The notes beneath the pieces are model-generated. The model made no database searches. It had not been told where the DNA came from and saw only the letters and a list, made by a program, of their open reading frames with translations. This document shows, piece after piece, positions 41,660 to 50,642 of a stretch of 55,701 bases of DNA. The stretch's first letter is position 1. Every line of letters begins with the position of its first letter. The stretch lies in the NCBI GenBank assembly GCA_023439545.1, contig JAEXNT010000037.1, positions 1 through 55,701 on the forward strand, given 5' to 3'. Both the position numbers and the translations under genes were made by a program. This DNA is from Bacillota bacterium (lineage in GTDB: Bacteria > Bacillota > Clostridia > Acetivibrionales > DTU013).

Positions 41660-44377
41660 TTAATTTTTTTCTTTTTGCAATTCTTCCATCTGCCGCTTGG
41701 TACCGGCGGATAACGAATCCTTCAGATAGTTGCGATCCGCAGGCTGGTTTTCAAGATAGGCCTGGACGACTCTCTCATCGGCCCGGATGATCTCTTCCTT
41801 CAGTTCTCTCGCGGACAATATGGAGCAGCCTGCCCCCCTGATAATGATCTGCTGCAGACCGTCCGAGGTCGCAACCGTTATATCGTATTTTTCCTGGTTA
41901 TCGTGGGCGAATTTTTCTATAAAATGGTCCGCCGTCTGGGCCTCCCTGGTAAACACCACATGAATATTATCGTGATCGAATATTTCCTCGGGGTGCCCCT
42001 GCAGGCGATAGGCGTCGAAGACGGCAATGACCTGGCATTTCCGGATTCCTTGATACTTGCTGAGCTGATCGATCAATCTTGATCTCGCGCCATCCATGTT
42101 ACCCTCTGCAAGCGCCTTCAGATCAGGCCATGCAAAGATGATGTTGTAGCCGTCTACGAGAAGGTATTCAGCTCTGGTAACCTTCAATTTGCCGACATAA
42201 GCTTTCGGATTGAAATATTGTTCGGGCTCCGCTTTTCGCTTCTGCCAGCCGGACTTTTTCCCCTGATTTGCATAATAAGTTTGCTTGAAAATCCTGTCGA
42301 CCTCTTCTGGGTCGAGCCATTTCTCTTCCGTATGGGAAGGCCTGTTTTCGGATGCTTCTTCCGTAAAGGCTTCACTTGTCTGAAGGCAGCTTTCAATATG
42401 CATAAAGCTCTTTACATCATACCAGTCGACCAGAAAGCTAGCGCCATTTCCGCAGAACACCGAACCGGCCGGATTCGCCACATCTCTTTCGGGATCGTAT
42501 CCCATTGCCTCAATAACCTCTTCAGTGTTGTGGCAGGGTCCATACCCCGAGAGGCTGCAAAAGAGCCTTCCGGCTCCTTTGGTATAGGCAGTCACGTCCT
42601 TCTGATAGTTGCGCATGGTAACGACAGGGGCGCTTCCCGTCAAAACCGCAGTGCCGCCTTCTATATGCGAAATATGGCATGTCCCGGACATTTTCTCGAT
42701 GTCGGTCATGGCGCGCCCTACCATATTCTCAGGCAGTTCCAGCTGAAAGGCATAGTACGGTTCCAGCAATATGGACTCCGCTTCCATCAGGCCCTGGCGC
42801 ACGGCTCTATAGGTGGCCTCCCTGAAGTCGCCGCCCTCCGTATGCTTGTTATGAGCACGTCCGGACACCAGGGTAATCGTCATATCCGTTATCGGCGAGC
42901 CTGTTAGTACCCCTTTGTGGACTTTTTCCTCCAGGTGGGTCATGATAAGATTCTTCCAGCTTTTGCCCAGTATATCGTCGCTGCAATCCGATTTGAACCG
43001 GAGGCCGCTTCCCCGTTCACCCGGCTCCAGTATAAGGTGAACCTCCGCATAATGCCGCAACGGTTCGAAATGCCCTACTCCTTCCACGACGTTGGCTATA
43101 GTCTCTTTATAGACGATCCGTCCCGAATCGAAGGATACCATTACTCCGAACCGGCTGTTTATAACGCTTTGCAGTATTTCGATCTGGACCTCGCCCATTA
43201 TCTGCACCTGTATTTCCTGAAGCTGTTCGTTCCAAACGATGTGAAGCTCCGGGTCCTCTTCCTCGATCTGACGCAGTTTGGGAAGCATCATTTTCGGGTC
43301 GCAGTCTGCCGGCAAAATGATGCGGTATGACAATACCGGTTCCAACACTGGTGTGTTTGAAGCCTCCTCGATCCCCAGGCCTTCTCCCGGCTTTGTCCGG
43401 CTAAGTCCTGTCACCGCGCATACGGAGCCCGCCTCCGCCTCGCCTGCCGTCTCAAATTTCTGCCCCGAATAGAATCGGATCTGACTGATTTTTTCCTCCC
43501 AGGCTCCGTTGGTCAAAACATCCCTTATTTTAATCCTTCCGCCTGTGATTTTCATATAGGTGAGCCGGTTTCCCTGCTCGTCCCTTCCGATTTTGTATAT
43601 CCTCGCGCCGAAATCATCCGGGTAGGAAGGTATCCGGGCATACTTCACTATACCCTGCATAAAGGCTTCTACGCCTTCCAGCCTTAAAGCCGAACCGAAA
43701 AAGCACGGAAAAACCTTTCGCGCACTGATAGCATCCTTGATCTGCGGGAGCCCGATATGCCCCGTTTCAAGATAGGCTTCCATCAGCGCTTCATCGCACA
43801 TGGCCAACTGGTCGTTGAAGTCCTCGTTGAATTGGTCGTTGAAGTCCTGGTTTAAGTCCTGGTTTAAGTCCTGGCTTAAGTCCTTGTTTAAATCTCCGTT
43901 TAAGGCCTGTCCGAATTCGACGCACCCATCGCCCAGCTGCTTTTTCAACTCTTCCATCAATTTATCTTTATAGGTACCGTTCTGGTCCATTTTATTGATG
44001 AATAGAAAGGCCGGTATCCGGTATATTTCAAGCAAACGCCACAGAGTTTTCGTATGCGCCTGCACGCCATCGGCCCCGCTAACCACCAAAATGGCATAGT
44101 CCAGCACTTGAAGCGTTCTCTCCATCTCAGTCGAAAAATCCACATGGCCCGGGGTGTCCAGCAAGGTAATCTGCGTATCGTCCACCTCGAACATGGCTTG
44201 CTTGGAGAAGATCGTGATCCCTCTGGCCCTCTCCAGTTCAAAGTTGTCCAGATAGGCGTCCTTATTGTCCACCCTGCCCAGTTTCCGAATTTTACCGCTC
44301 AAATATAGAAAGCTCTCGGATAATGTCGTTTTGCCCGCGTCTACATGCGCCAATATACCGATGACCAAATTCTTCAT
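41660..44377 (-). CDS. TetM/EF-G-like translational GTPase fused to a YacP-like NYN nuclease domain
   Basis: 905 residues. The N-terminal part resembles ribosomal protection proteins: G1 AHVDAGKTTLSES at 10-22, RGITI, DTPGHVDF and NKMD, then EF-G-like domains to about 650. After a linker, residues about 720-880 form a YacP/NYN domain (YLLVDGYNIIFAWPDL, VIAVFDAY, FTREAQTADHFIEK, VATSDG), a PIN-like RNase fold. The GTPase part could release drugs or stalled factors from ribosomes; the NYN part could cut RNA. A 4-residue repeat insertion (about 157-188, DLNQ/DFNQ units) interrupts the region after NKMD. Its promoter is at 44410-44438. Confidence 0.87.
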   Translation of the reverse strand: MKNLVIGILAHVDAGKTTLSESFLYLSGKIRKLGRVDNKDAYLDNFELERARGITIFSKQAMFEVDDTQITLLDTPGHVDFSTEMERTLQVLDYAILVVSGADGVQAHTKTLWRLLEIYRIPAFLFINKMDQNGTYKDKLMEELKKQLGDGCVEFGQALNGDLNKDLSQDLNQDLNQDFNDQFNEDFNDQLAMCDEALMEAYLETGHIGLPQIKDAISARKVFPCFFGSALRLEGVEAFMQGIVKYARIPSYPDDFGARIYKIGRDEQGNRLTYMKITGGRIKIRDVLTNGAWEEKISQIRFYSGQKFETAGEAEAGSVCAVTGLSRTKPGEGLGIEEASNTPVLEPVLSYRIILPADCDPKMMLPKLRQIEEEDPELHIVWNEQLQEIQVQIMGEVQIEILQSVINSRFGVMVSFDSGRIVYKETIANVVEGVGHFEPLRHYAEVHLILEPGERGSGLRFKSDCSDDILGKSWKNLIMTHLEEKVHKGVLTGSPITDMTITLVSGRAHNKHTEGGDFREATYRAVRQGLMEAESILLEPYYAFQLELPENMVGRAMTDIEKMSGTCHISHIEGGTAVLTGSAPVVTMRNYQKDVTAYTKGAGRLFCSLSGYGPCHNTEEVIEAMGYDPERDVANPAGSVFCGNGASFLVDWYDVKSFMHIESCLQTSEAFTEEASENRPSHTEEKWLDPEEVDRIFKQTYYANQGKKSGWQKRKAEPEQYFNPKAYVGKLKVTRAEYLLVDGYNIIFAWPDLKALAEGNMDGARSRLIDQLSKYQGIRKCQVIAVFDAYRLQGHPEEIFDHDNIHVVFTREAQTADHFIEKFAHDNQEKYDITVATSDGLQQIIIRGAGCSILSARELKEEIIRADERVVQAYLENQPADRNYLKDSLSAGTKRQMEELQKEKN
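43814..43909 (-). repeat. Eight 12-bp tandem repeats inside the TetM-like gene
   Basis: On the plus strand the unit is close to gtttaagtcctg, repeated eight times in phase. Since 12 bp is four codons, copy-number change keeps the reading frame. It encodes an Asp/Asn/Gln/Leu-rich stretch inserted in the G domain after the NKMD motif. Confidence 0.85.
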
Positions 44378-44409
44378 AATCCGTTATATCCTTTTATGTC
44401 GATACATAT

Positions 44410-44438
44410 ATAATACCAGCAAGTCAGGAATCTAACAA
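44410..44438 (-). promoter_or_regulatory. Promoter of the TetM-NYN gene
   Basis: On the minus strand: TTGTTA (44433-44438), 17-bp spacer, TATTAT (44410-44415). A GATACAT/ATGTATC inverted repeat (44401-44407/44444-44450) brackets it and could be an operator. Confidence 0.6.
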
Positions 44439-44457
44439 ATTGCATGTATCGATAGAT

Positions 44458-44486
44458 AAAAAGTATGAGAAAATCTCATACTTTTT
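44458..44486. terminator. Bidirectional terminator of the GH3 gene
   Basis: A 13-bp perfect stem AAAAAGTATGAGA (44458-44470)/TCTCATACTTTTT (44474-44486) with a 3-nt loop. It lies 40 nt past the GH3 stop, and its A/T ends give U tracts both ways. Confidence 0.85.
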
Positions 44487-44525
44487 ATCATAAAACTATT
44501 TATCCTGCAGCGTCATATTTTATGA

Positions 44526-46949
44526 TTAATCCACCTTCAAGATCAGTTCAAGAATTCTATTCGCACAAGCATCCATCTCTGCCCGAGAAATAAGGCCTGA
44601 TGCTTTGGCTTCAAGCAGACGCTTCGGATAGCCGCAGCCCATTTTGATGTCATTCCCGGCTTTGGTTTCTTTATAATGCTCTCCGCACGTCCACCAATCA
44701 GTGGTTACCATGCCTTCCCAGCCCCATTCGCCTCTTAATATGTCTTCCAACAACTCTCTGTTTTCTGACGCGCGATGGCCATTAATAATATTGTAGGAGG
44801 ACATAATGCTCCATGGAGCCGCTTCTTTGACCACTATCTCAAAAGCCTTCAGGTATATCTCTCTGGCTGCCCTTTCTGTTACTCTGGAGTCGCTGTTCTT
44901 CCTGTTGGTTTCCTTGTTGTTCAGCGCAAAATGCTTGACAGTCGCTCCAATATGCTGGGATTGAATACCATTTACCATAGCGGCAGCCATCCTGCCGGTC
45001 AGGAGCGGATCTTCAGAATAGTATTCAAAGTTACGTCCGCACAATGGACTTCTATGAATGTTAATTGCCGGCGTTAACCAAACCGCAATGTTATTTTCCT
45101 TAACTTCCCTGGCGCCGGCTTCCCCAACCGCATATACAACATCTCTGTCCCACGTACAGGCCAGCAAGGTTGCGCAAGGCCAGGCAGTTGTATTGACGCC
45201 GCATTCAGCAGCAATTCGAAGTCCGGCAGGTCCATCGGCGGTCATGACATTTGGAATGCCATATTCCGGCATATTACCATATCCGAAAGTATTCGCGACT
45301 CCGGTATTGGGTTGACCGCCCAATAAATGAGCCACTTCTTCATCTGTCATTTGCACCAGGAACTCATCTACTGTCAGCTTACCTTCGGCTACCTCATAAA
45401 AAGCTCGAGTTCCATTCTTGAACGGCTCTTTCCTAAAATGACAGCTCTGTCTTGCTCGTATTCCCGGTGCAACTCCTTCCGTCATTTCTGCCGGCATTTT
45501 CTCAAGACCGCAGGCATCGGGATCATTCGCTTCTTTTTGAGGGAGCTTTTCAAAACTGCCGTCAGCCAGCATTCTTTCCTTTAATGAAGTCGGCGCTATT
45601 TTTTTGCTTAGCTGCCTGACAACTCTATTCTGCGGAACAGTATAAACATAGCTGAGCTTTTCCACATTCCGCACGGAAGTCCCGACAAAAAACACGTAGT
45701 CTCCGGCTTCCAGTATGTATGCTGATTTTTGAACCTTACCAAAATCATCATAGGAAGCCATGGCATCGACTGAAAATTCAAGGCATAAAGTCTGAGTTTC
45801 ACCGACTTTTAACAACCGTGTTTTCCGGAAGGCTACCAGGCTTTTGGCCGGTTTGCCAAGAAGCCCCTGCGGCGTTCCCGCATAGATTTGGATGACTTCT
45901 TTACCTTCGAAGGAGCCCGTATTGGTTACATTAACCTGAACCTGTACCGATCCGTTCTGCTCGTTTGCAGAAACCACTGACCAATGAAAGCTTGTGTAGG
46001 ATAAACCGAAACCGAATGGATAATTCACCTTATCAGATGCACCCGGAATAGTCTCAAAATAACGATATCCTACATAAATATCCTCGGTGTAATCCACATA
46101 ATCCTCAGATTCATGAAAATTGTAAGTTGACGGATAGTCTTCCAATCTGTTTGCAAGGGTGTCGGACAATTTGCCTGAAGGATTGCCAATACCGCAAAGA
46201 AGCTCCGCGGCAGCCAGTCCTCCTTCCATACCGCCCTGCCACGCCATCAGTACGGATTGGATTTTATCGTCCTTAACAAACCAACCTGTATCTACCATGC
46301 CCCCGACATTCATCACGACAATTACCTTCGGGAAGCGTTCTTTGACCCTATTCACCATATCGGACTCTGCATGTGTCAGATAAAAGTCTCCGTTTTCAAA
46401 GAGCTCTCCCGACTTCTTTGTCAGAGACTTCTCCTGCTCCCAGAGGTTTTTATTTTTTGTATCTGTAACGCTTTTCCGGTCCCAGCCTTCCCCGGAGAAA
46501 CGACAAATAGTGATAACTGCCGTATCAGTATATATTCTTGCCTTCTTCAACAATTCTTCCGGAACTGCGGGCTCAATTGTCATTCCCGGCACAGCTCCGC
46601 CTGCGTACTGGTTCTCAACATTTTGACGATAAAAACCGGATAACTCTTCAAAAATACCGACATGTTCTTTCAAGACCTTCATTCCGTCGTAAAGGTTGAC
46701 GATGTATTCGACTGTTACATCACCGCTGCCTCCGCCGCCTTTGACATAGTCAAAGCTACCCTTTCCAAACAAAGCAACTTTTGAGCCTTTGGCCAGCGGA
46801 AGAACATTCCCGCAATTTTTAAGAAGAACCATCCCTTCTTTAGCCGCGTTCTTCGATAGCTCTCTATGCGTTTTGGATGCTGTGATCTTCTTACCATTCT
46901 CACCCAAAGGTATACTTGGTTGAAAACATACCCTTTGCCATTTGTTCAT
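44526..46949 (-). CDS. GH3 beta-glycosidase with permuted domain order
   Basis: 807 residues. The usual C-terminal half comes first: alpha/beta sandwich (about 30-285, KEGMVLLKNCGNVLPL, GGGGSGDV) and Fn3-like domain (about 335-440, NVTNTGSFEGKEVIQIY). The TIM barrel follows (about 530-807), with MTADGPAGLR, VKHFALNNKETNR and nucleophile Asp751 in MVTTDWW. The same permutation is known in Ruminococcus albus and Butyrivibrio beta-glucosidases. It releases terminal glucose or a similar sugar from oligosaccharides. No signal peptide, so cytoplasmic. GGGGGGA lies 6 nt before the ATG. Divergent from an AraC regulator that probably controls it. Confidence 0.93.
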   Translation of the reverse strand: MNKWQRVCFQPSIPLGENGKKITASKTHRELSKNAAKEGMVLLKNCGNVLPLAKGSKVALFGKGSFDYVKGGGGSGDVTVEYIVNLYDGMKVLKEHVGIFEELSGFYRQNVENQYAGGAVPGMTIEPAVPEELLKKARIYTDTAVITICRFSGEGWDRKSVTDTKNKNLWEQEKSLTKKSGELFENGDFYLTHAESDMVNRVKERFPKVIVVMNVGGMVDTGWFVKDDKIQSVLMAWQGGMEGGLAAAELLCGIGNPSGKLSDTLANRLEDYPSTYNFHESEDYVDYTEDIYVGYRYFETIPGASDKVNYPFGFGLSYTSFHWSVVSANEQNGSVQVQVNVTNTGSFEGKEVIQIYAGTPQGLLGKPAKSLVAFRKTRLLKVGETQTLCLEFSVDAMASYDDFGKVQKSAYILEAGDYVFFVGTSVRNVEKLSYVYTVPQNRVVRQLSKKIAPTSLKERMLADGSFEKLPQKEANDPDACGLEKMPAEMTEGVAPGIRARQSCHFRKEPFKNGTRAFYEVAEGKLTVDEFLVQMTDEEVAHLLGGQPNTGVANTFGYGNMPEYGIPNVMTADGPAGLRIAAECGVNTTAWPCATLLACTWDRDVVYAVGEAGAREVKENNIAVWLTPAINIHRSPLCGRNFEYYSEDPLLTGRMAAAMVNGIQSQHIGATVKHFALNNKETNRKNSDSRVTERAAREIYLKAFEIVVKEAAPWSIMSSYNIINGHRASENRELLEDILRGEWGWEGMVTTDWWTCGEHYKETKAGNDIKMGCGYPKRLLEAKASGLISRAEMDACANRILELILKVD

Positions 46950-46992
46950 CGTAAATCCCCCCGTAGATTCGCCTGAATTTTATACTCATATT

Positions 46993-47021
46993 ATTACTTG
47001 CTGAAATAGATAACAAGTAAT
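46993..47021. promoter_or_regulatory. Inverted repeat in the GH3/araC-type intergenic region
   Basis: ATTACTTG (46993-47000) and CAAGTAAT (47014-47021) form a perfect 8-bp inverted repeat whose half-site centres are 21 bp apart, two helical turns. It sits in the divergent control region, so it may be a binding site for the adjacent AraC-type regulator. Confidence 0.4.
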
Positions 47022-47131
47022 CTTTCTGACTTTCTATTATGTCGATATTGACTTTTTCTATAATCCATGATATTTTTCATACAAATAATCTTTTACCCAT
47101 AAATGCCTAATAGGAAAGGTTGTTAAGGCCT

Positions 47132-47968
47132 ATGCCGACCCATGAAATCATCGCTCCAAACACAGGACTCCCTGTTTATTTTGATATCTACAAATCTTAC
47201 AATCAGCTGATTCCCAGCCATTGGCACAACCATTTGGAAGTTCTCTATATTTTTCAGGGCGCTATGCATATCGTTCGTAATGATGAAAAATATATAATCA
47301 ATGAGAACGATTTGTTCATAGTTAATTCAGGTGATATACATTTGACCAGAAGTCCCGGCAGCATAGAAGTTCTATTGCTCCAAATTCCTTATGAACTCTT
47401 CAGCCATTCCATTCCCGATTGCATGACGATACGGTTCAGAGAGTTTTTCCCTAAAAGTGAGCTAAGTGAGGATCCCGCATTTAAAAAGCTGATTCAGTAC
47501 TTGCTTGCAATGAGAATGCTCTATGAAAAGAGTGAAGACGGCTATCAATTTCTTTTTATCAGTAACCTTAATCTCTTTCTCCATACGCTCTATTGTCATT
47601 ATACCTTGCGACAAAATCTTATGGAAAGGAATAAAGCCGCCAAACATCTATCGCGGCTAAAGGAAGTTATAGATTATGTGGGAAAAAATTATATGGAACC
47701 GCTAAGTCTAAAAGAGGCAGCATCATTAGCGGCATTAAACCCGGAATACTTCTGTCGGTTCTTTAAGAAATACACCAGCTTTACTTTCATGGAATATGTT
47801 AACTTAGTCAGGCTTACCCATATTCGCAGCGATATTCTTGATACTGATGATAATATCACAAGCATTCAGGAACGACATGGTTTTTCTAATTATAAGGTCT
47901 TCAACCGCATGTTTAAAGAATCTTTCGGGTGTACGCCATCCAAGCTTAGATCTGTTAAATTGAAGTAA
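47132..47968 (+). CDS. AraC-family transcriptional regulator
   Basis: About 278 residues. N-terminal cupin sensor domain (SHWHNHLEVLYIFQG, DLFIVNSGDIH at about 30-75) and a C-terminal pair of helix-turn-helices from about 180 (LSLKEAASLAALNPEYFCRFFKK; NITSIQERHGFSNYKVFNRMFK). The ATG at 47132 is favoured; a TTG 12 nt upstream directly abuts the AGGAAAGG. Typical sugar-responsive activator, divergent from and probably controlling the GH3 gene. Confidence 0.9.
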   Translation: MPTHEIIAPNTGLPVYFDIYKSYNQLIPSHWHNHLEVLYIFQGAMHIVRNDEKYIINENDLFIVNSGDIHLTRSPGSIEVLLLQIPYELFSHSIPDCMTIRFREFFPKSELSEDPAFKKLIQYLLAMRMLYEKSEDGYQFLFISNLNLFLHTLYCHYTLRQNLMERNKAAKHLSRLKEVIDYVGKNYMEPLSLKEAASLAALNPEYFCRFFKKYTSFTFMEYVNLVRLTHIRSDILDTDDNITSIQERHGFSNYKVFNRMFKESFGCTPSKLRSVKLK

Positions 47969-48010
47969 TTCCGGAAAGCATCTGATGTGCCATTTGCCCG
48001 GGTTTACTTC

Positions 48011-48808
48011 TTAATCCAGAGGCATGCCGTGTCCCCGGTAGAGCTCCGAGTGATATAAACGTTCCCGGACCTTCCTAACTGCAATTTCCGCCGCAGCATC
48101 ATAAATACTATCGCCAAATTCCGCACTGGATCTGGAAGGATCTCTTGTGGACATAATACCATACTGCAATCCTGCTTCAGCTCTGGACAAATCCACCGTT
48201 TCAGGGTGAGAAGCCAGAAGATGGGATGTTTCCCACCCTCCCGCATGATCTCCCGCATTTTCATATGTACCACCTAACAACTTATAATCAGCAAACGCCC
48301 ATACTCCCATATGCCCCCAGCTTTTATCGTAGCGCCACTGATTATAAAATAAAATCGCCGCACGTGCATGATCCAGCAGGGGATAATGTCCCACAACGAA
48401 CACAGCCAGATCAAAATCATATGACGAAGCCTCCGCCAGGATATGCACAAGGTGATGGCAGTAATGATCGATTTGCTGGCTGGATGAATATGGCTGTCTC
48501 TTCTCAAGCAAACCTTCGGGCGGAATCCCCATCCTTTCAGCTACACCTGACTGCAGTTTTGGATCGGTCTCCAGGAGTGAACCGGCTCTGCTTTCCCCGT
48601 AATAAACCGTTGGGAAAACCAGGCCGCCGCCCTTCCCGGCACAGCGTACAGCCAAAGCCTCCGCTTGAAGACCGTCGGCCCCCATCGGATTGTGAAGTCC
48701 ATGCCACTCCAAAGTACCCAACGGTATATATACTACAGGGAAATCAACGCGCCTCGAAGTAATTTGTTCCGGTCGCAGCATATGAAACCGTACTTCCACA
48801 TCAATCAT
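48011..48808 (-). CDS. Creatininase-family amidohydrolase
   Basis: 265 residues of PF02633. Metal-site motifs: PLGTLEWHGLHNPMGADGLQAEALA at about 30-54 (Glu, His and Asp ligands) and FVVGHYPLLDHAR near 137. Family members hydrolyse creatinine or cyclic amides, for example in FAPy deformylation and mycofactocin maturation. Here it ends a sugar-transport operon, starting 4 nt after the permease stop with its AAGGGA site overlapping that stop. A role in cleaving an amide-bearing sugar or nucleoside is possible; the substrate is unknown. Confidence 0.87.
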   Translation of the reverse strand: MIDVEVRFHMLRPEQITSRRVDFPVVYIPLGTLEWHGLHNPMGADGLQAEALAVRCAGKGGGLVFPTVYYGESRAGSLLETDPKLQSGVAERMGIPPEGLLEKRQPYSSSQQIDHYCHHLVHILAEASSYDFDLAVFVVGHYPLLDHARAAILFYNQWRYDKSWGHMGVWAFADYKLLGGTYENAGDHAGGWETSHLLASHPETVDLSRAEAGLQYGIMSTRDPSRSSAEFGDSIYDAAAEIAVRKVRERLYHSELYRGHGMPLD

Positions 48809-48812
48809 CCCC

Positions 48813-49655
48813 CTATCCCTTCACTCCGCCTACTGTCAGTCCGGAAACAAATGCTTTCTGATTCAGCAGGAACACTATCATGATTGGTACGACTGAAAGG
48901 ACCGCTCCTGCAAACAGCATGCTGTAATTATTCCCATACGGGGAAAGGTATGTCTGCAGTCCAACAGGTAAAGTGAAGTTGCTGTTGGTCGACATGACAA
49001 TCAAAGGCCAGAGGAAATCATTCCACGCAGTCATGGCCTGCAGGATCCCCATAGTGCCGAAAGCCGGCAGCATAATTGGCGCCATAATTTGTAAAAAAAT
49101 TCTCAATTCACCGCAGCCATCCACCCTGCCCGCATCCAGGAACTCTTTGGGTATAGTTTGCGAATACTGCATAAAGAAGTAGATTGCAAACCCCGATACG
49201 GCAAATGGAAGTACGACTCCGGCGTATTTATTTATAAGCTTGAATACCAGTATTTCCTGATAAAGCGGCAGCATCAATATCTCAACCGGAATCATCATGG
49301 TACTTAAGATAATGATGATCAACAGCCTTTTCCCCTTGAATTCGTACATAGCGACTCCATAACCGACGAGGGAGGAAAAAGCCAACGAAATCGCAGTAAA
49401 AAGCAACGTAATTATGATGCTGTTTTTATACCAGCTGAAATAGGCTGCGTCATGTTCGGTAAAAAGCATCAAATAGTTTTTGATTCCGAGCATATCCGGT
49501 GTGATTTGCAAGCTGAGGCCGTTCTTGAATACCTGACTCATATCTTTGACAAAGGAAGCGACAAACAAGTAGATAAAGGGCGTCAACGCGCACAGTGACA
49601 TAAACAGAAGGACTGCCGCAGTAATTAGTTTGTAAGGAATAAATTTTTTCTTCAT
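48813..49655 (-). CDS. CUT1 sugar ABC transporter permease (MalG type)
   Basis: 280 residues, six spans, EAA loop region LDAGRVDGCGELRIFLQIMAPIMLPAFG, ending GLTVGGVKG like other MalG/LacG-type permeases. The ATG overlaps the upstream permease stop by 4 nt (ATGA), with GGAGGG 9 nt ahead. Part of the operon binding protein - permease - permease - creatininase. Confidence 0.93.
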   Translation of the reverse strand: MKKKFIPYKLITAAVLLFMSLCALTPFIYLFVASFVKDMSQVFKNGLSLQITPDMLGIKNYLMLFTEHDAAYFSWYKNSIIITLLFTAISLAFSSLVGYGVAMYEFKGKRLLIIIILSTMMIPVEILMLPLYQEILVFKLINKYAGVVLPFAVSGFAIYFFMQYSQTIPKEFLDAGRVDGCGELRIFLQIMAPIMLPAFGTMGILQAMTAWNDFLWPLIVMSTNSNFTLPVGLQTYLSPYGNNYSMLFAGAVLSVVPIMIVFLLNQKAFVSGLTVGGVKG

Positions 49656-50575
49656 GGCCGGCTACCCTCCTTTTTCCCAATCCCCAGAAATCTTATATAC
49701 AGCAGGTTGATCAGAACCAGGCATATAAACAGGATTACCGACAAAGCGGACGCATATCCGGTATCGAATTGTGTAAACGCGGTCTTATAGATATACAGCA
49801 CGATGGTAAGACCAATATCTCCGGGCGTAGATCCGTTTGTCCACAAAACATAGCTTTCTCCGAACATACGAAGTCCTCCGTATGTTAGGATCGTGATGAC
49901 AAAAATCAGGATCGGTTTTAGCCCGGGGATAATAATATTCCAGAACTTCTGGGATGCATTTGCTCCGTCAATATCGGCTGCTTCATACAATTCATCGGGA
50001 ATGCTTTGCAGTCCGCAAAGGAAATACATCGTGTTAGTACCCAGCCAGCGCCAGGTCGATGTAATAACCAACACGATTATTCCTGTCGCTTTGGTATCGT
50101 AAAGCCATTGCCTCACGGGCAGATGCAGCCAGGACATTACTGAATTCAAAGGTGTCTGCGCTCCGCTTCCAAAGAACAGCCTGAAAAAGATTCCAGCTAC
50201 GATGATGGAGGTTAAGGCAGGCAAATAGAGCGCAGAACGAAAACCATTGCGGAAAATTGTCCTTTTATTGTTCAATACAATTGCGAGCAAAACTGAAAGA
50301 ACAACATTTACTATCAATATTCCAACTGTAAACAAAATACTGTTGAGGACTGCGACGCCCAGATGCGTATCCGAAAGTATACGCTTATAGTTATTCGTTC
50401 CTATAAAAGTCACCGAGTCGATTCCCTCTATTTTCTGAAAACTCATAACAAACATATAAATCATTGGATACAGAAAAAATAGAAGAAACGATATCACAAA
50501 AGGTAAGGCAAAAAGATAAGGCGCTTTTTTCATTGTGTTGAAATAGTGGCCTTTGACATGTTTTTCGGTTATCAT
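49652..50575 (-). CDS. CUT1 sugar ABC transporter permease (MalF type)
   Basis: About 307 residues, six spans, EAA loop YEAADIDGANASQKFWNIIIPGLKPI. The ATG at 50573-50575 is preferred: GGTGAG precedes it and a 67-bp gap to the binding protein gene remains. A frame open to 50686 would run into that gene and lacks a ribosome binding site. Confidence 0.92.
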   Translation of the reverse strand: MITEKHVKGHYFNTMKKAPYLFALPFVISFLLFFLYPMIYMFVMSFQKIEGIDSVTFIGTNNYKRILSDTHLGVAVLNSILFTVGILIVNVVLSVLLAIVLNNKRTIFRNGFRSALYLPALTSIIVAGIFFRLFFGSGAQTPLNSVMSWLHLPVRQWLYDTKATGIIVLVITSTWRWLGTNTMYFLCGLQSIPDELYEAADIDGANASQKFWNIIIPGLKPILIFVITILTYGGLRMFGESYVLWTNGSTPGDIGLTIVLYIYKTAFTQFDTGYASALSVILFICLVLINLLYIRFLGIGKKEGSRP

Positions 50576-50642
50576 ACTCTCACCGTCTCTTAAATGATCC
50601 GGGATGTATGCGGGCTTCCGTATACATCCCGGACAGGATTGA

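Noticed and set aside
41660..44377. TetM-like gene called simply as tetracycline resistance
   Set aside because: The NYN fusion and G-domain insertion set it apart from mobile tet genes, and there is no mobile context around it.
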